From Phymorhynchus buccinoides (lineage: Eukaryota > Mollusca > Gastropoda > Neogastropoda > Raphitomidae), in contig CM065682.1 of the NCBI GenBank assembly GCA_017654935.2, positions 78,879,706-78,943,705 of the forward strand: DNA of 64,000 nucleotides, written 5' to 3'. Below are positions 12,435-24,239 of this stretch, in pieces. A program made the position numbers and the translations under genes. Under the pieces are notes generated by a model, which saw nothing but the letters and a program-made list of their open reading frames with translations, was not told the origin of the DNA and did not search any database. The stretch's first letter is position 1. Each line of letters starts with the position of its first letter.

Positions 12435-12665
12435 CGCGAGAGAGAGGAGAGAAGATACGGAATTCAATGAGAGAGAAGACAATAGACTGAGAAGAGAGAG
12501 AGAGAGAGAGGAGAGACAGAGACAGACGAGGGAGAGACAGAGACAGAGGGAGATCAATAACCATTATCAACTTACAGCAGTCAATCAAATAACACAATTT
12601 GGAATACATCTCGTCATCAACAATCAATGCACATGATACAAATATATCCACACATTACAAGTATT
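12099..12665. mobile_element. Insertion inside the Penelope-like element (A-rich/GA-rich)
   Basis: Copy b reads TATCTTCTTTTCTCTTCCAG without interruption; in copy a the halves are separated by about 570 bp. The insert begins with a CAAGTGCAAGTTCAAGTATG stretch, then AT-rich sequence, then a long (GA)n-rich block (12290-12550). It probably arrived after the segmental duplication or was lost from copy b. Family unknown. Confidence 0.55.
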
Positions 12666-13153
12666 TGTTTTCTCTTCCAGTGACCCTCAGTCTACAAAAA
12701 CCAGCATTCCCTTCTCTCAGTTCATACGCCTCCACTGCATCTGCTCAGAAGACTGACTTTCAAAGCCAAGCCAGACTCATGCTCACATTTTCGTCAGACG
12801 TAGCTACCCACCCGACATTTGCAAACAGGCCTTTCAGAGAGTCCATTTTCAGACAAGCTCTCACACTTGCTGACAACTCAAACACTTATGACAGCCCTAT
12901 CCTGTATCTCATATACCACCCCCACAACATCTTCATCAAAAACATTCTTTTGCGCCACTACCACCTACTTCAAAGTGAACATTCCCTTCAGTCCACTTTT
13001 TCCAAACCCCCTCTCGTCGCGTATAAACGAGACCAAAACCTGTGCGACCACCTTGTCAGAGCTAAAGACTTAGTGTCCAACCCCAACACCACGACCATGC
13101 ACACGCAGCCCGACACCCAGCCTTGTGGCTCACACACATGCAGGTGTTGCAGC

Positions 13154-13603
13154 CACATCAACACAGCCACCACTCTGCATCGCCCTAAAGGCCCCTTTCA
13201 CATCAACACAGCCACCACTCTGCATTGCCCTAAAGGCCCCTTTCACATCAACACAGCCACCACTCTGCATTGCACTAAAGGCCCCTTTCACATCAACACA
13301 GCCACCACTCTGCATTGCCCTAAAGGCCCCTTTCACATCAACACAGCCTCCACTCCGCATTGCCCTAAAGGCCCCTTTCACATCAACACAGCCACCACTC
13401 TGCATTGCACTAAAGGCCCCTTTCACATCAACACAGACACCACTCTGCATTGCCCTAAAGGCCCCTTTCACATCAACACAGCCACCACTCTGCATTGCCC
13501 TAAAGGCCCCTTTCACATCAACACAGCCACCACTCTGCATTGCCCTAAAGGCCCCTTTCACTTCAACACAGCCACCACTCTGTATTGCCCTAAAGGCCCA
13601 TTT
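13154..13603 (+). repeat. Ten 45-bp in-frame tandem units within the Penelope-like ORF
   Basis: Ten contiguous units of exactly 45 bp, each encoding 15 residues of the form HINTATTLHCPKGPF, with substitutions (C to R in unit 1, P to T in units 3 and 6, A to D in unit 7, I to F in unit 10). No unit contains a stop or indel. The array lies between the cysteine motif and the GIY-YIG remnant. Copy b lacks it because of a deletion. Confidence 0.93.
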
Positions 13604-14029
13604 CAAATCAGACACTCCTCCAACTGAAAAACCACATACATCGTCTATGCCATCACTTGCTCCCAATGCAGCAAAGTCTGCTAGGGGAGACTTACCGCAC
13701 CTTAGCAGAGCGCTGCATAGAACACCTGGATGCCATCACTTGCTCCCAATGCAGCAAAGTCTACATCGGAGAGACTTACCGCACCTTAGAAGAGCAGAGC
13801 GCTGCATAGGACACCTGGACGCCATCAGGCCTTAGAGAAACACGCACGTTGCTCTCCATTTCCGCCTCCCTCACCACAGTCTCTCTGATCTCTCAATCTG
13901 TGCACGCTACAAGAACCACAAAGGCAAAACTTTCAGAAAATATCTGGCAAGTTATTGCATTGATCTCCTGGGTACCCTCCAACCCATGGGCATCGATGTG
14001 CGACCTTAGACCCATGTCATTTTGTGTGT

Positions 14030-14055
14030 GCGTGCGTGTGTGGTGTGTGTGTGTG

Positions 14056-14096
<41 letters not shown>

Positions 14097-14304
14097 TGTG
14101 TGTGTGTGCGTGCGTGCGTGCGCGCGCGTGCGTGCGTGCGTGTGTGTGTTGCGCGCGCGCGCGCGCGTGTGTGTGTGTGTCTGTGTGTGGGTGCGTGTGT
14201 GCGTGTGCGTGCGTGCGTGTGCTTGCCTCGTGGGTGTGTGCAGGTGTGTGTGGTTGTTTGTGTGTGTGTGTATGTGTGTGTTGTCTACTAGATTCTATAT
14301 ATAT

Positions 14305-14350
<46 letters not shown>
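14030..14350. repeat. (GT)n/(GC)n followed by (TA)n
   Basis: GT repeat with CG-rich blocks (about 14030-14280) followed by a TATA dinucleotide run (about 14295-14349), at the 3' end of the Penelope-like coding region. Similar GT sequence follows the same point in copy b (38167-38245). Confidence 0.9.
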
Positions 14351-14352
<2 letters not shown>

Positions 14353-17300
14353 AACTTTCAATCTGGTGTTCCTTAAGATAGACAACCTTTCTCCTGTAGA
14401 AAGTCTTCTGGCTCAGCTTGAATATTCACTGTGGACAACTTTGCAGGCCAACATGCAGACTGAAGAGTCTTTCACGAAGACGAAACAGCTGTCTTTGCAT
14501 AGGCATTGTCTATCCCTCCCCCATTGGGAGAAAAAGTAAATTCCCAGCACATTTTCTTTTCTTCTTTTCAGAAAACAAATCATAAAGTTAAAGTTAAAGT
14601 AATAGAGTTTGTTTCTTAGGTTCACAAAACAAACATTGGATACCAAATTGTTTTCTTATCAAAGCAAATTATATATATATACATAAGAGGAAAGTTTAAT
14701 GGTGTGTTTGTTTGTTTTTCTTCAATTTTTGATCGTTTATATATATAAAGGGGGCTGGGGAGATGGGACTAGGGGGGAGGGGGGAGGTGGGAGGGGGGGG
14801 GGCACATGTTGTTAGTCAATCCTCAAAAGCATGATGTCCCCTTAAAATGTCCCATGTAAAAATGAGCATTTTAAAAATTAATATCAATACTCACAGCCTG
14901 TATTTTTACTATATTCTTATTATTGTTGAAAACATTTCCTTCAGCAAATGGAACATTACAACATGAATTATTTCCTTGTACTCGTTTTCCAACACATTCA
15001 CTGTCTCATTCTTTGAACGAAGCACACTACGACGTGTATATTTTCACAAGAGCAACGCATTTTAGTTTCTGAATTGCACCTACAGTTCGTAATTTCCCTA
15101 TGTTTTTGTTGCTAGCATTTGCTGTAACATTTAACTAAAGCAAGCAAATGACCTTTCCCATCCTTCCTTCTCTGTTGATCTCGCTTGAATGCAAGCTTGA
15201 CTGGGCCCTCTGTACTCACTCAGAAGATTTAAAATTAAAAAAAATAAAAAAAAGAAAAAAAGAAAAAAAAAGAAAAAAAATAGAAGAATAAGTAACTAAA
15301 GAAAGAAAGAAAGAAGGGAATTAACTTGGTTTTAGGAAATGGAACGGACGGGAAGGGTACATAACATTGATGAAATTTAGAAAATTCACTGGTACTGAAA
15401 GTACATAATTCTGGGCCTTTTATTTGGCCTTACTTTCTGAAGAAAACTCGTCGTCCTATTCTTTTGAACAGAGCACTGTGGAACCTCCATTATCCTATTG
15501 GGTGGATTTTTTCCTATCAATAGTGACAAATGACTTCCATATACAGCCAATTTTTCATGTCTATTTCTGATACCATTTAATTACTAGAGGTATCATTTAG
15601 CATACAAATCAAATATCACACAATCCACAGAGTCCTTATTCTTTCTTTTGTATTACCTAATATTCTAAAAACCCGCCTGGTATTAAAGAAAACTGGTCTG
15701 CTTGGGTTTTGTTTTGTAGGTGGTTTTACTGCCTGTATTGTATTCTCTGGGAGTGGGCTGCCTTTAGATCTTTTCTCTGATTTAGCCCAATGAAAGACGC
15801 CCCAAGATTGATCTGCCAGTAGAGCTCTGTCCAATAGCTTGTTTTCATTGTCCACTTTTAGACTGATAGGAAAATGTTTGGGGGTTAAAGTAATTGCAAC
15901 AATTTCCAAATAGCCTTCAGGCGGTGGGAAATAACAAAACAAACACACAAACGGAAGTTCATCAAAATAAATACTGAAGTACATATAGAAAATTAAGAAA
16001 TTATACATGTGCGGCATTTTGGATCGGCGGTTCTCCGTGCGAAGTGTGTGAGTGCGTAGGTGGGTACATGTGTGCAGCTGTGGCCTACATAACTATGAAA
16101 CAACCAAGTACACGGAACTCTATCCACCGTCCCGAAGGATGTGACCTTACATTTGACATTATTTGCGTCTAACTCTGTAAATCGACTAAACACATTGAAA
16201 TCGCTTGGTCTCGGGGAGGTTTACGACAACGTAGATCAGGAGCGAAAGCTACGAACTTGAGGGTACAGATGATGATGCTGAGTCAACAATGGTTTTTGAC
16301 TTTGATCCAGCTCATTCTTCCTCCCTGTCAGAGGTAAGGTGTATGTCGTGTGGTGATCTGTACATAATGTTGTTTATGGGCGTTGCTTTCAGTTGTGTTC
16401 TTTGCGTTTTCCGAGCTAAATTTAAAAAGAAATAAATAAATTAGGCAATTATGCTTGTTGTAGCTGGCCTGCACTGAATGAATAAGTAATTATCTACAGG
16501 CATAGCATAACCTGTACAGGTGCTATGTACATACTCTTTGGTCTTTCTAAACACTACAAACAGTTCAGCACAGAACTTGGTGTGCGGCTCGGGCGATAAG
16601 CTGCAAAGTGAAAATATAGAGGCAATATAGAACGTGTTAAGTCTAAGTTTGATAGGAACATAGATGAAGCCGAATCAGTCGTCTTGACTTTGTTTTCTGC
16701 TTATATATAGCTACTTAGCGCACGCGGATAGTACCAGTAGTAACGCCTAGTCTAACGGTAACGCCTAGTAACGGTAACGCCTAGTACGGTAACGCCTAGT
16801 ACGGTACAGCCTAGTAACGACTACAACGCCTAGTAAACGGTAACGCCTTAGTAACCGGTAAGACGCCTATATAACAGGTAACCGCCTATACACTAGTAAC
16901 GCCAAGTACTGTGTACAACGCTGATCATCAGTGCAAATTGTGAAGCGATTGCGGTTAAGATAACTGCGGAGTTATAAGGCCCCGTAGTAGAACACCGCTG
17001 TCTGGTTTCAGGAACTCATGTCCTTCACCATTAGCATCATTGCCAAAGCCTTCCTGACCAAACAACCGGTGGAATTGAAGCAAAGGCTTAAGGTGTAAGC
17101 AAGGCAGCAAGACACGCGGTTCGAAACGTTTTGTACATCAATTTGTGGAAGATCCTGTTCACAAGGATTGTAGATAATTACTATCAAACAAGACTCGAAA
17201 TCAACCTTCCTGAAAGAAAAACAGTTGGGACAGTGTCTCCTAGAAAAAATCTCAAGAGAATCCTTAGGACTGAAATTTCCTTATATGAACCTGCATCCAA

Positions 17301-18110
17301 GGTGTACTGTGTTGGCCTTAAGGGTGAGAAATATGTGGCATCGGCAAGGGTTGCTAGTCAGAAGGAACGTTTTGACACAGCTCCTGTCTGTTCGACCGTC
17401 CACAATTTAAGACTCCATAGCTTGACGTTTGCACAACTCGTAAACTCGTGCCTGATAATTTGAGCAAATAAAGTTAATGCAAGACTTCAGTACTTGCACG
17501 GACTGCTTTGCACGTGTGTATTTACACCCACATCTGCAGTACTACTTTCGAACTGGCAAGCAATGTCCCAAGCATTTGCTGCTAGCTATTTGCTGAGCCA
17601 GCCAAGACAAATTGAAACTTGGAACACTGGGCGGCCAAAGGATGAAGCCTGTGAGCCTGGGAGGAGGGGGGCACATGTTGTTTCAATCAATATAATATAT
17701 ATTATAAGTTTCTTTGATAAAGCTTTTCGTGTCCAATGTCTTTATTTGTGAACCTCAGAAACAAAACCAGTTAACGTTAAAACTTTGAGTAATGTTCAAA
17801 ACCAATTATGGTTTATCAGTAGTTAACACAGCTAGTTTTGCTAATTATGATTTCCCCATTTCCACAGGCCAAAACTTTCTATATCAGGAACGAGTTCAGG
17901 TCTTTGAATAAAAGCGAAATTGTTAGAAATAATAGGATAAACCATGTTCCCGTGCCATGCCTGCTTATGGTATTTTGACGCCTCTCATATTTTTGTCCTC
18001 TAGAAAACGATCTACGGGTGTAGACGAAAATATTGATGACCAATATTTATAAACTAAATAAACAGAGTTGTTTTTCCGACTTTGCATTTTTTGTTTTTAA
18101 TAAGTTATAT
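14351..18110. other. Unassigned 3.7 kb segment splitting the Penelope-like tail
   Basis: In copy b the Penelope-like tail continues across a GT tract; here 3.7 kb intervenes, bounded by TA-rich sequence. No protein family was recognised. Frames at 15616-16193 (minus) and 17131-17463 (plus) resemble nothing known to me. Inside are A-rich blocks (15230-15320), a degenerate 16-bp array (16735-16915), and two inverted segments (14600-14690 against 17690-17795) that suggest a decayed element with inverted ends. Confidence 0.45.
16735..16915. repeat. Degenerate short tandem array (unit like TAACGGTAACGCCTAG)
   Basis: About a dozen imperfect iterations of a roughly 16-bp unit built from the words AACGCCTAGTA and CGGTAACG, increasingly diverged to the right. 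Confidence 0.75.
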
Positions 18111-18114
18111 ATAT

Positions 18115-18610
18115 ATTGTGTGTGGGTTGTGTGTGTGGTGTGTGTGTGTGTGGTGCGTTGCATATGTACCCACCCACCCTCCCATTTCTTTTTCCCACAC
18201 AGCAATGCAGAACGACTTGATGTGTCACCTCCACGATTTGTTGGTTGTGCCTGATCGTCCATAGCAACCCTATTCACTGCTCTAGGTCTCTCCTCTCTCC
18301 TGTCTCTTCCTGAGATGTGCTCACCTTTCCCGATTCACGAACAACCACCCTCCCCTACCCTCAACCCGCCACATTGGCCTTATCCCATTTGTCCCAAGTC
18401 TTCACGTCACTACCTGTCACGCGGCTGAAGAAGAACAAGTTCGTAAGCTCCCCAATGTCACTCCATCGGTCAGATCTACCTCTCTTTATTTCTTCTCTCC
18501 AATTGTTTCAAAGACTGGCAGTCAGTCACCCTTTTCAACCACTCCCAGTCTCCATTAATGGTTAATGTAAATCATAACTGCTGCAGTTTGTTGTTCGTCT
18601 CCAGAGTTCA
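18115..18610 (+). mobile_element. Penelope-like element 3' tail, copy a
   Basis: Aligns with 38250-38760: GT tract, CCCACACA(G)CAATGCAG, GCTCTAGGTCTCTC, GATGTGCTCACCTTTCC, and a CTGAAGAAG...AGCTCCCCAATGTCA motif near 18425-18455. The latter resembles the hammerhead-type core that many Penelope-like elements carry, but reads GTAA where GAAA is expected. Confidence 0.7.
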
Positions 18611-18619
18611 AACCCGGTC

Positions 18620-19131
18620 AAAATGAAGCTTCCATTCATCTTTATAATTCATTATTCACAATGTTTTTTAGGCTGTGGTTTTCTAAACCAAACCACAACT
18701 TGCAAGCCTAACAGGGTTTTCCTTTGCATTGATTACATCATTTTCTTTAATGTCCAAGGTGTCTCGATACAGCGTTTTCTGTTTTTTAAGCCAAAACTTC
18801 ATTATAGTCTGTTGTATGCCTTAGCTTTCTAATTTGGAGCCTGAGCTGTCTTTTTAGTTAGAAACATTCCTTGTCAACACCATGGAGAACTTAGTGTGCC
18901 TCTTTGAAGTTTAATTTATTTACCCAACGACTGATTAAATACCTTATTGTTGGATCGACCTAAACTGGTCCAGTAATACAGACTGTATTGAGATCTTCTC
19001 AAACTGTAATGATTTCCACAGCTCAACTGAAAGAATTGCACTTTATCAGGCTGCTAAAGTACTTTGTTTGCTTATAAGTCATATTGGTTTTTTTATGCTT
19101 CTATGGCAGGAGATTAGCAAAAACACTGCAT
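18620..19131 (-). mobile_element. LINE endonuclease-RT linker segment, copy a
   Basis: Matches 38762-39345 by eye, which on the minus strand encodes the end of a LINE endonuclease and the linker before the RT. In copy a the coding frame is more damaged. It represents the upstream part of the LINE at 8721-11061, split by the Penelope-like insertion. Truncated on the right by the N gap. Confidence 0.65.
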
Positions 19132-19631
19132 NNNNNNNNNNNNNNNNNNNNNNNNNNNNNNNNNNNNNNNNNNNNNNNNNNNNNNNNNNNNNNNNNNNNN
19201 NNNNNNNNNNNNNNNNNNNNNNNNNNNNNNNNNNNNNNNNNNNNNNNNNNNNNNNNNNNNNNNNNNNNNNNNNNNNNNNNNNNNNNNNNNNNNNNNNNNN
19301 NNNNNNNNNNNNNNNNNNNNNNNNNNNNNNNNNNNNNNNNNNNNNNNNNNNNNNNNNNNNNNNNNNNNNNNNNNNNNNNNNNNNNNNNNNNNNNNNNNNN
19401 NNNNNNNNNNNNNNNNNNNNNNNNNNNNNNNNNNNNNNNNNNNNNNNNNNNNNNNNNNNNNNNNNNNNNNNNNNNNNNNNNNNNNNNNNNNNNNNNNNNN
19501 NNNNNNNNNNNNNNNNNNNNNNNNNNNNNNNNNNNNNNNNNNNNNNNNNNNNNNNNNNNNNNNNNNNNNNNNNNNNNNNNNNNNNNNNNNNNNNNNNNNN
19601 NNNNNNNNNNNNNNNNNNNNNNNNNNNNNNN
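19132..19631. other. Assembly gap (500 N)
   Basis: Exactly 500 N, a conventional placeholder, so true length is unknown. Minus-strand LINE sequence flanks both sides but from different families. Confidence 1.
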
Positions 19632-22009
19632 AGCCGTTGTCCACGTAATAGATCTCGATCCAAGTTGGTTCTTTGTGCGTATTTACACAAGTTTGGAAAT
19701 CTTCACATGAATTGCCCCGATTGGTTTGGGTCCAAATGGCGATATCGTCCGCAATACATAGATATATGATAATCCCTTCAAGAAACGCTTTGAAATGTCG
19801 TACAGCATGATATTAAAGTGTAGGGCAATTAGCTGCCTTGGGAACGCCAATCCAGCTGATATACTTCTGGAAAGGATTACCACGCATACTCCCATGTTTC
19901 TGTTAGTTTAAAAACGTTTTGAGAAAATTAAACCATGTTGCCCCTGAAATACCGAGCTTGCTAATTTTTTGAAGTGTTTTCCCATGCAGACGGAGTCATA
20001 GGCACCCTTGATGTCAAAGAAAGTGGCTAAAACTTTTTCCTAACGGCAAAAAAGCCTTTCTCACTGGAAGTCATTTCACTACTTGTTCCATGCAGCTTCT
20101 GGGTTTAGAAATCCTGCCTGAACGGGGTAAAATATAATTTTTGTTGTAAAAAGTACTCAATCGTGATTTCACGATTCTTTTGTACACCTTACCCAGATGC
20201 GTGGTGAGTGAGCTCGGCCGTACTTCGGATCCCCCCTCGTTTTTTCCGGGTTTAGGGGATGCCCATTACTTGTGCTCTTTCCATGCCTGTGGAATCTGCC
20301 CACTCTCAACCAGCATCTGGAGTAAATGGTGCAAGATGTTAAGTAAGAAGGGTAGTTTTGTTTCAGATTGCTAGAGATGGTATCACCTCCTGTGGCTTTA
20401 TATGCTTTCGTTTATGCTATGAAGGGCTATAGCAAGCTCGGTAAGTTGAAAATGGGCATTTATGATCCAGTATTGTCTTTACTAGTTTCAACTTTTCTGG
20501 GACAACACACCAATCACTGTTCGTCGGTCTTGCCCCTGTATGAGGTTTTAACTTGCCTGGCTGTGCCGAAGGCTTAGCCAGGGCGTCGCAGTTTCTAAAT
20601 TACTCTTTGTCATTTTATTATTAACTTTTACTCTAGTTCTTCTTAGAGTGACCACTAAGTTTTTAGTTTTCCTAGTTTTTTCCGGCTTCACCAGATCTTA
20701 TAGATCAACCAACTCTCTTGTGTAAAGTATTCCACTTGGCTTGGGCTACTACTTTTTTTGCTGTATTTTTTCTGTACTTTTTTTATGAGTCAAAGTTTCA
20801 ACTGTAGGAAATTTTATTAATGTTTACTAGCTTTGTGTTTTGCTTGTAACCGCCTCTGCGCAATCTTCCTCCACCAGAATTATTTCTTGTTGTTTTTTTT
20901 GGCCCTGATTCCTGAAGTCTGGGGATGCAAGTAACTAGCTCAATGATTTGGGAGTTAATATTGCTGATAATAAATTTCGAGATCTTGGTGGACAACCTCC
21001 TCTGTTGTTAACTGCCTAAAGTCGTTTAAAGAGTTGCCAATTTGCCTTTTTTATATATGAAATTTTTTTGGGAGTAGTTCTTCTGAGAATCTATGGTACG
21101 TTTTTTAGTAGTATTGCAATAGTTTTTATGGTCTGAACTTAATGATCTGTGAGTGGGTCCAATCCTGAATTAACTAAGCTAGGACTTGTATTAAGACCAG
21201 TCTTATGCCGTTAAATTATCTGTTTGACTTATCTGGGTATACGAGTGCCATCGTTCCATCATTTAGCAAAATCAGATCTGCATTATTTATTTCTTGTACA
21301 GTTGGAAGTCCTCCTCCAGAAATTGGGAGTGTTTTTTAGTTTCCCAGATGGGTGACGGCATTGAAATACTCCCGTCACCACCCATGAGCAGAGAGGACAG
21401 GTGGGCATCAGTCTGTTTATGGGCTTTTTTGTAACCTTGAGGGTAGTACACATTTAGTAGATTTATTGTTTATCTTTTAACGTTATTCGAATGATTGAGT
21501 AAAGAATTAAATCTATGTTCTCAACAGGAGACTTCATTTTTAGATAGTGAAGGTTTGTTTTGACATAGTTGCGTTTGAATTAGACCTATTAACGCTACTA
21601 GTCCCAGGTGGTAAACAATACCGTCTACACGTGGTAGAACCTGAAAGTCGACCATTAAGGGACTGTAAGCATACACTGAATGTGAATTAGAGTCTTGTAG
21701 CCAAAAATGTACCAAAAAGTCTTTAGTTTGTAGAGAAGGGATCTACAGTTCCACTGCAAAATATGAGACGCTTCGTGGGTAAGGTTAGAAAGAATAGTTT
21801 TCTATCTACAACTATATTATTATTCCTTAGTGTTTTGATTTTGCTGAAAGAAGGTCCTAGTTTCTGACATCGTGGAGTCTCACTGACCGCAGGCCAGAGT
21901 GGCCATCTAAACAGATTGCCACCATGAGCCATAGAGATAGGGGGACTTCGTTGCTTGACCTGGGGGACAAGAGGCCTAGTCCTCCCGCAAAAGCCCGTTA
22001 TTATAGTTT
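19632..22009 (-). mobile_element. Jockey/I-like LINE, decayed ORF2 (endonuclease-RT)
   Basis: Minus-strand remnants of a non-LTR retrotransposon second ORF. The RT catalytic block reads ADDIAIWTQTNRG (codons at 19732-19752), and an FFDIKGAYDS-like palm block lies at about 19985-20030. Finger-region remnants lie about 20180-20350, linker remnants about 20800-21000. The endonuclease part (about 21000-22000) is too decayed to delimit. Stops and shifts are frequent. The 3' end is lost in the gap. It sits head-to-tail behind the ORF1 described next. Confidence 0.7.
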
Positions 22010-23945
22010 AGTTTTTGGCTAGATTAATTACAACCTGTGTAAGGATCTGTTCTCTAGCTGGTTTATTCACTGCCTGAGCTTCATACTGTTTGAAGTTTGG
22101 TTCAGGAGGAGGACTCTGGACTGGTAGTACAGTTAATTGCTTATCTATCACTTTTTGTTCGTACTTTTCCATGAGCTTTTCCATGTAGTTCTGCATGGAT
22201 TCCATCATAATTTTGGTTTGTTTTTCCATTTCTTGTGCCACCACTGCTTTAATTCTTTTCTCTGAGGCGTTAACCAGAGTGCTTTTGACAGCATTTGCTT
22301 GACGTTTAAGGGCTACAGCTCTAGAGCTTGACAGCCTAACCTTTTTCTTCTTTTTTGTCTGAGAGATCTGGTTAGCTGATTGATTGTTACTGACTTGTAA
22401 CACTGGCCTGATTTGGGTTTTTTGTTGTTGTTATTCATCGCGGCTTCCGCGTAGCTGCCCTGTGGGGCGGGACGAAAGGTATCGTCCATCCTCCACAGGG
22501 GGTCCACTTCTGGTAAGGGAGAGTGAGGAAAGGATTTTTGACTATCTTTTTGTTTCTTTTCCCTCTCTATCTCCGTCTTAGCTTTCTTAATTGCTTCTGC
22601 GTACGGGACGAAAGAAGCTGCTCTTATTCTATTTGCTTTTAAGCGTATTTGGTGCTGGGGACAGCCCATGTAAGCTGCTGAGTGTCCTCCTCCGCAGTTT
22701 ACACATTTCATTATGGTAGACTTGCAGTCTTGCACATTGTGCCCGCCCTGAGCACAGCGGGTGCAAGTCTCTTTGTTTGATCTGCACTGGGCCTGCGAGT
22801 GCCCAAGCCGTGCACACTTCTTGCATCTACGTACTGGTGAGACATACACATGTACTCTGAATTCTTCCGCATCAATTTTGATGAATTCTGGTAACTTGGG
22901 TAAGTTAAAGATAATTTTCACAGCCCTGGAAGCTGTTCCATCCCTATTTTTGAGCCTGATAGCAATTTTGGCTTTAGGGATATGAGGCAACATGTCTTGA
23001 ACGTTTTCTCCTGTTGAGATTCCTTTAATAACTCCTTCTGTAGTGGTTGAGGGAATTCTACATTTGATCTTGATTCCTGCTATTTCCCCCATTGACAACA
23101 GCCGTTTCTGCTGTTTTTCTGTTTGACAACCGATCAGCCAGCGACTGTTGGATAACGGTCGCTGACTGGCGATTGCACCTATAGTTTGCTTCTACATTTG
23201 GAACCTAGTTGTTGGACCCAATGCCCTGAAAGTTGCAGGGCCTGTGCCCAGATCCTCCAGGACGATGGGATGCTTCAAGTAAGTAGGAGGGGCCAAGTTT
23301 CTTTGATCTATTCCTCTTGGAATCTGTTTTTTTTTGAACAGGTAGAGACTGAGACTGACTCTCCTCGGCCACCCGGGGGTGGTTGTTTGAGACCTCCCCC
23401 CAGATGGACTTGGGCTCTGCCCTCTCCATGTTCTCTTTAGATATGAGTGTTTCTGTATTGGTTTGACTATCAGTTTCTGTTTGAAACGACTTTACTTTTG
23501 GATTTCTCCAGGGAGGGTTCGAGAGACAAGGAAATCGACTCTTCATGTTTGTCAGTGTTTCTTTAGTTTTCTTCTCTAATGGAGAGTTGTTTTCCAGGGG
23601 GTCAGAAGACCCTCTGATTCTGCAATTTCTTTTTCTTTTTTGCGCCGATTGGCTGCCAGATCCTCGTTCGGCTTTGGTAGATGTGACGAACACGATGTCA
23701 TCTCCCTGTTCTTCAATGGTTGTGTCTGATGCGTCTGACCATTCAGACACGATACTTGTGTTTGATTCACTTTCAGAAAGTTGTAAATCAAAAGACTTGA
23801 CCTTGTGATCAGTTTTGGAGGGCACAGATGATGTGTTATGAGCTCTAGGCTCTTGTGACAAATTTGACGTTGCCATGTCTCTCTTTTCCCTCTCCTTTTT
23901 TTGGGATGATCTAATTTTGTAAGGGGCCAAAGGCCTAACAACCAA
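22010..23945 (-). mobile_element. Jockey/I-like LINE ORF1 (gag-like, zinc knuckles)
   Basis: Minus strand. The N-terminal piece (23945 down to 23205) is a low-complexity, Ser/Lys-rich region. A central piece (23098 down to 22313) contains an RRM-like approach (EEFRVHVYVSPVRRC) followed by three zinc knuckles: CKKCARLGHSQAQC and CTRCAQGGHNVQDC, both CX2CX4HX4C, and CVNCGGGHSAAYMGC. A C-terminal helical, Lys/Gln-rich region ends near 22010. Frames are interrupted near 23100-23205 and 22400-22313. This arrangement is typical of the nucleic-acid chaperone ORF1 of jockey and I-type LINEs. Inactive copy. Confidence 0.85.
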
Positions 23946-24059
23946 ATATGAATTTCAGTAGCAACAACTGTAAAATGTTGCAATTAGTCTAAGACAACCT
24001 TTCCCTACTTCGTAAGACCAAGCTGTCCTAGCAATTATCCTAACGAACTTTTCGTTTAG

Positions 24060-24165
24060 GAGAACAACCAATCAGAAGTTGGCGTCAACGAGGGGAACCA
24101 ATCAGGTTCAAGTTGCTCTACATGGAGCACTACATTATTCTGTCGAGAGGGCCACTATAAAACGT
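24060..24165 (+). promoter_or_regulatory. Orphan CCAAT/CCAAT/TATA promoter-like segment
   Basis: Two AACCAATCAG elements (about 24066 and 24097) followed by CTATAAAACG (about 24152), with spacing normal for a polymerase II core promoter of the histone type. No coding sequence follows on the + strand. It could be an internal promoter region of the neighbouring LINE read in the other direction, or a fragment of a captured promoter. Confidence 0.35.
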
Positions 24166-24239
24166 CTCTCCCAACCGAAATCAAATTTTTCATATCCCGG
24201 ACGAACCCGTTATTTTTATATAAGACAGGGGCTAACATG

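Larger units (their letters stand above)
11062..14025 (+). mobile_element. Penelope-like element: RT and GIY-YIG region, copy a
   Basis: Starts with an inverted piece of its own 3' tail (11062-11098 is the reverse complement of sequence seen at about 38563-38600 and 38612-38650). Coding sequence follows with frameshifts: IVIKPADKGGV (about 11126), HEPQFYVLPKIK (11350), FTMDIATL (11580), FGVALGTRMGPSYACLFVGF (11764), the catalytic RFIDDCLG (11877), FLDLRIS and FYKPTYTHSYL (12062). After an inserted segment it continues with LYLIYHPHN (12905) and a PLVAYKRDQNL block (13010), then a cysteine-rich QPCGSHTCRCC, and degraded GIY-YIG endonuclease sequence (YAITCSQCSKVY-like, then IGET-like pieces, 13640-13830). 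These motifs in this order are diagnostic for Penelope-like retroelements. Stops and shifts make it non-functional. Confidence 0.85.
5884..19131. repeat. Segmental duplication, copy a
   Basis: Matches copy b (about 27400-39345) in order: pre-exon 2 intron, exon 2, (TAC)n intron, exon 3, GT tract, minus-strand LINE 3' part, Penelope-like element tail, LINE linker segment. Start is near 5884 and 27400, where both show a shared tract beginning with TTGACATAGGCTAGCGGAAA. The right end disappears into the assembly gap at 19132. Copy a lacks the 7.7 kb insertion of copy b, and copy b lacks about 2.2 kb and 1.2 kb of the LINE and Penelope-like sequence present here. Confidence 0.85.

Noticed and set aside
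13154..13603. CRISPR-like array
   Set aside because: Units are contiguous with no unique spacers and lie within a retroelement ORF in animal DNA.
13125..13835. Alternative-frame repeat proteins across the 45-bp array on both strands
   Set aside because: The 45-bp period keeps every frame open; only the frame continuous with the Penelope-like motifs is meaningful.
15616..16193. Minus-strand frames of 133 and 66 codons
   Set aside because: No recognisable domain, no phase-compatible splice signals linking them, surroundings look like decayed repeat DNA.
14757..17690. GGGGGGCACATGTTGTT shared by 14800 and 17665 as transposon ends
   Set aside because: The match is short and in direct orientation, while nearby longer similarities are inverted, so no consistent element boundary could be drawn.
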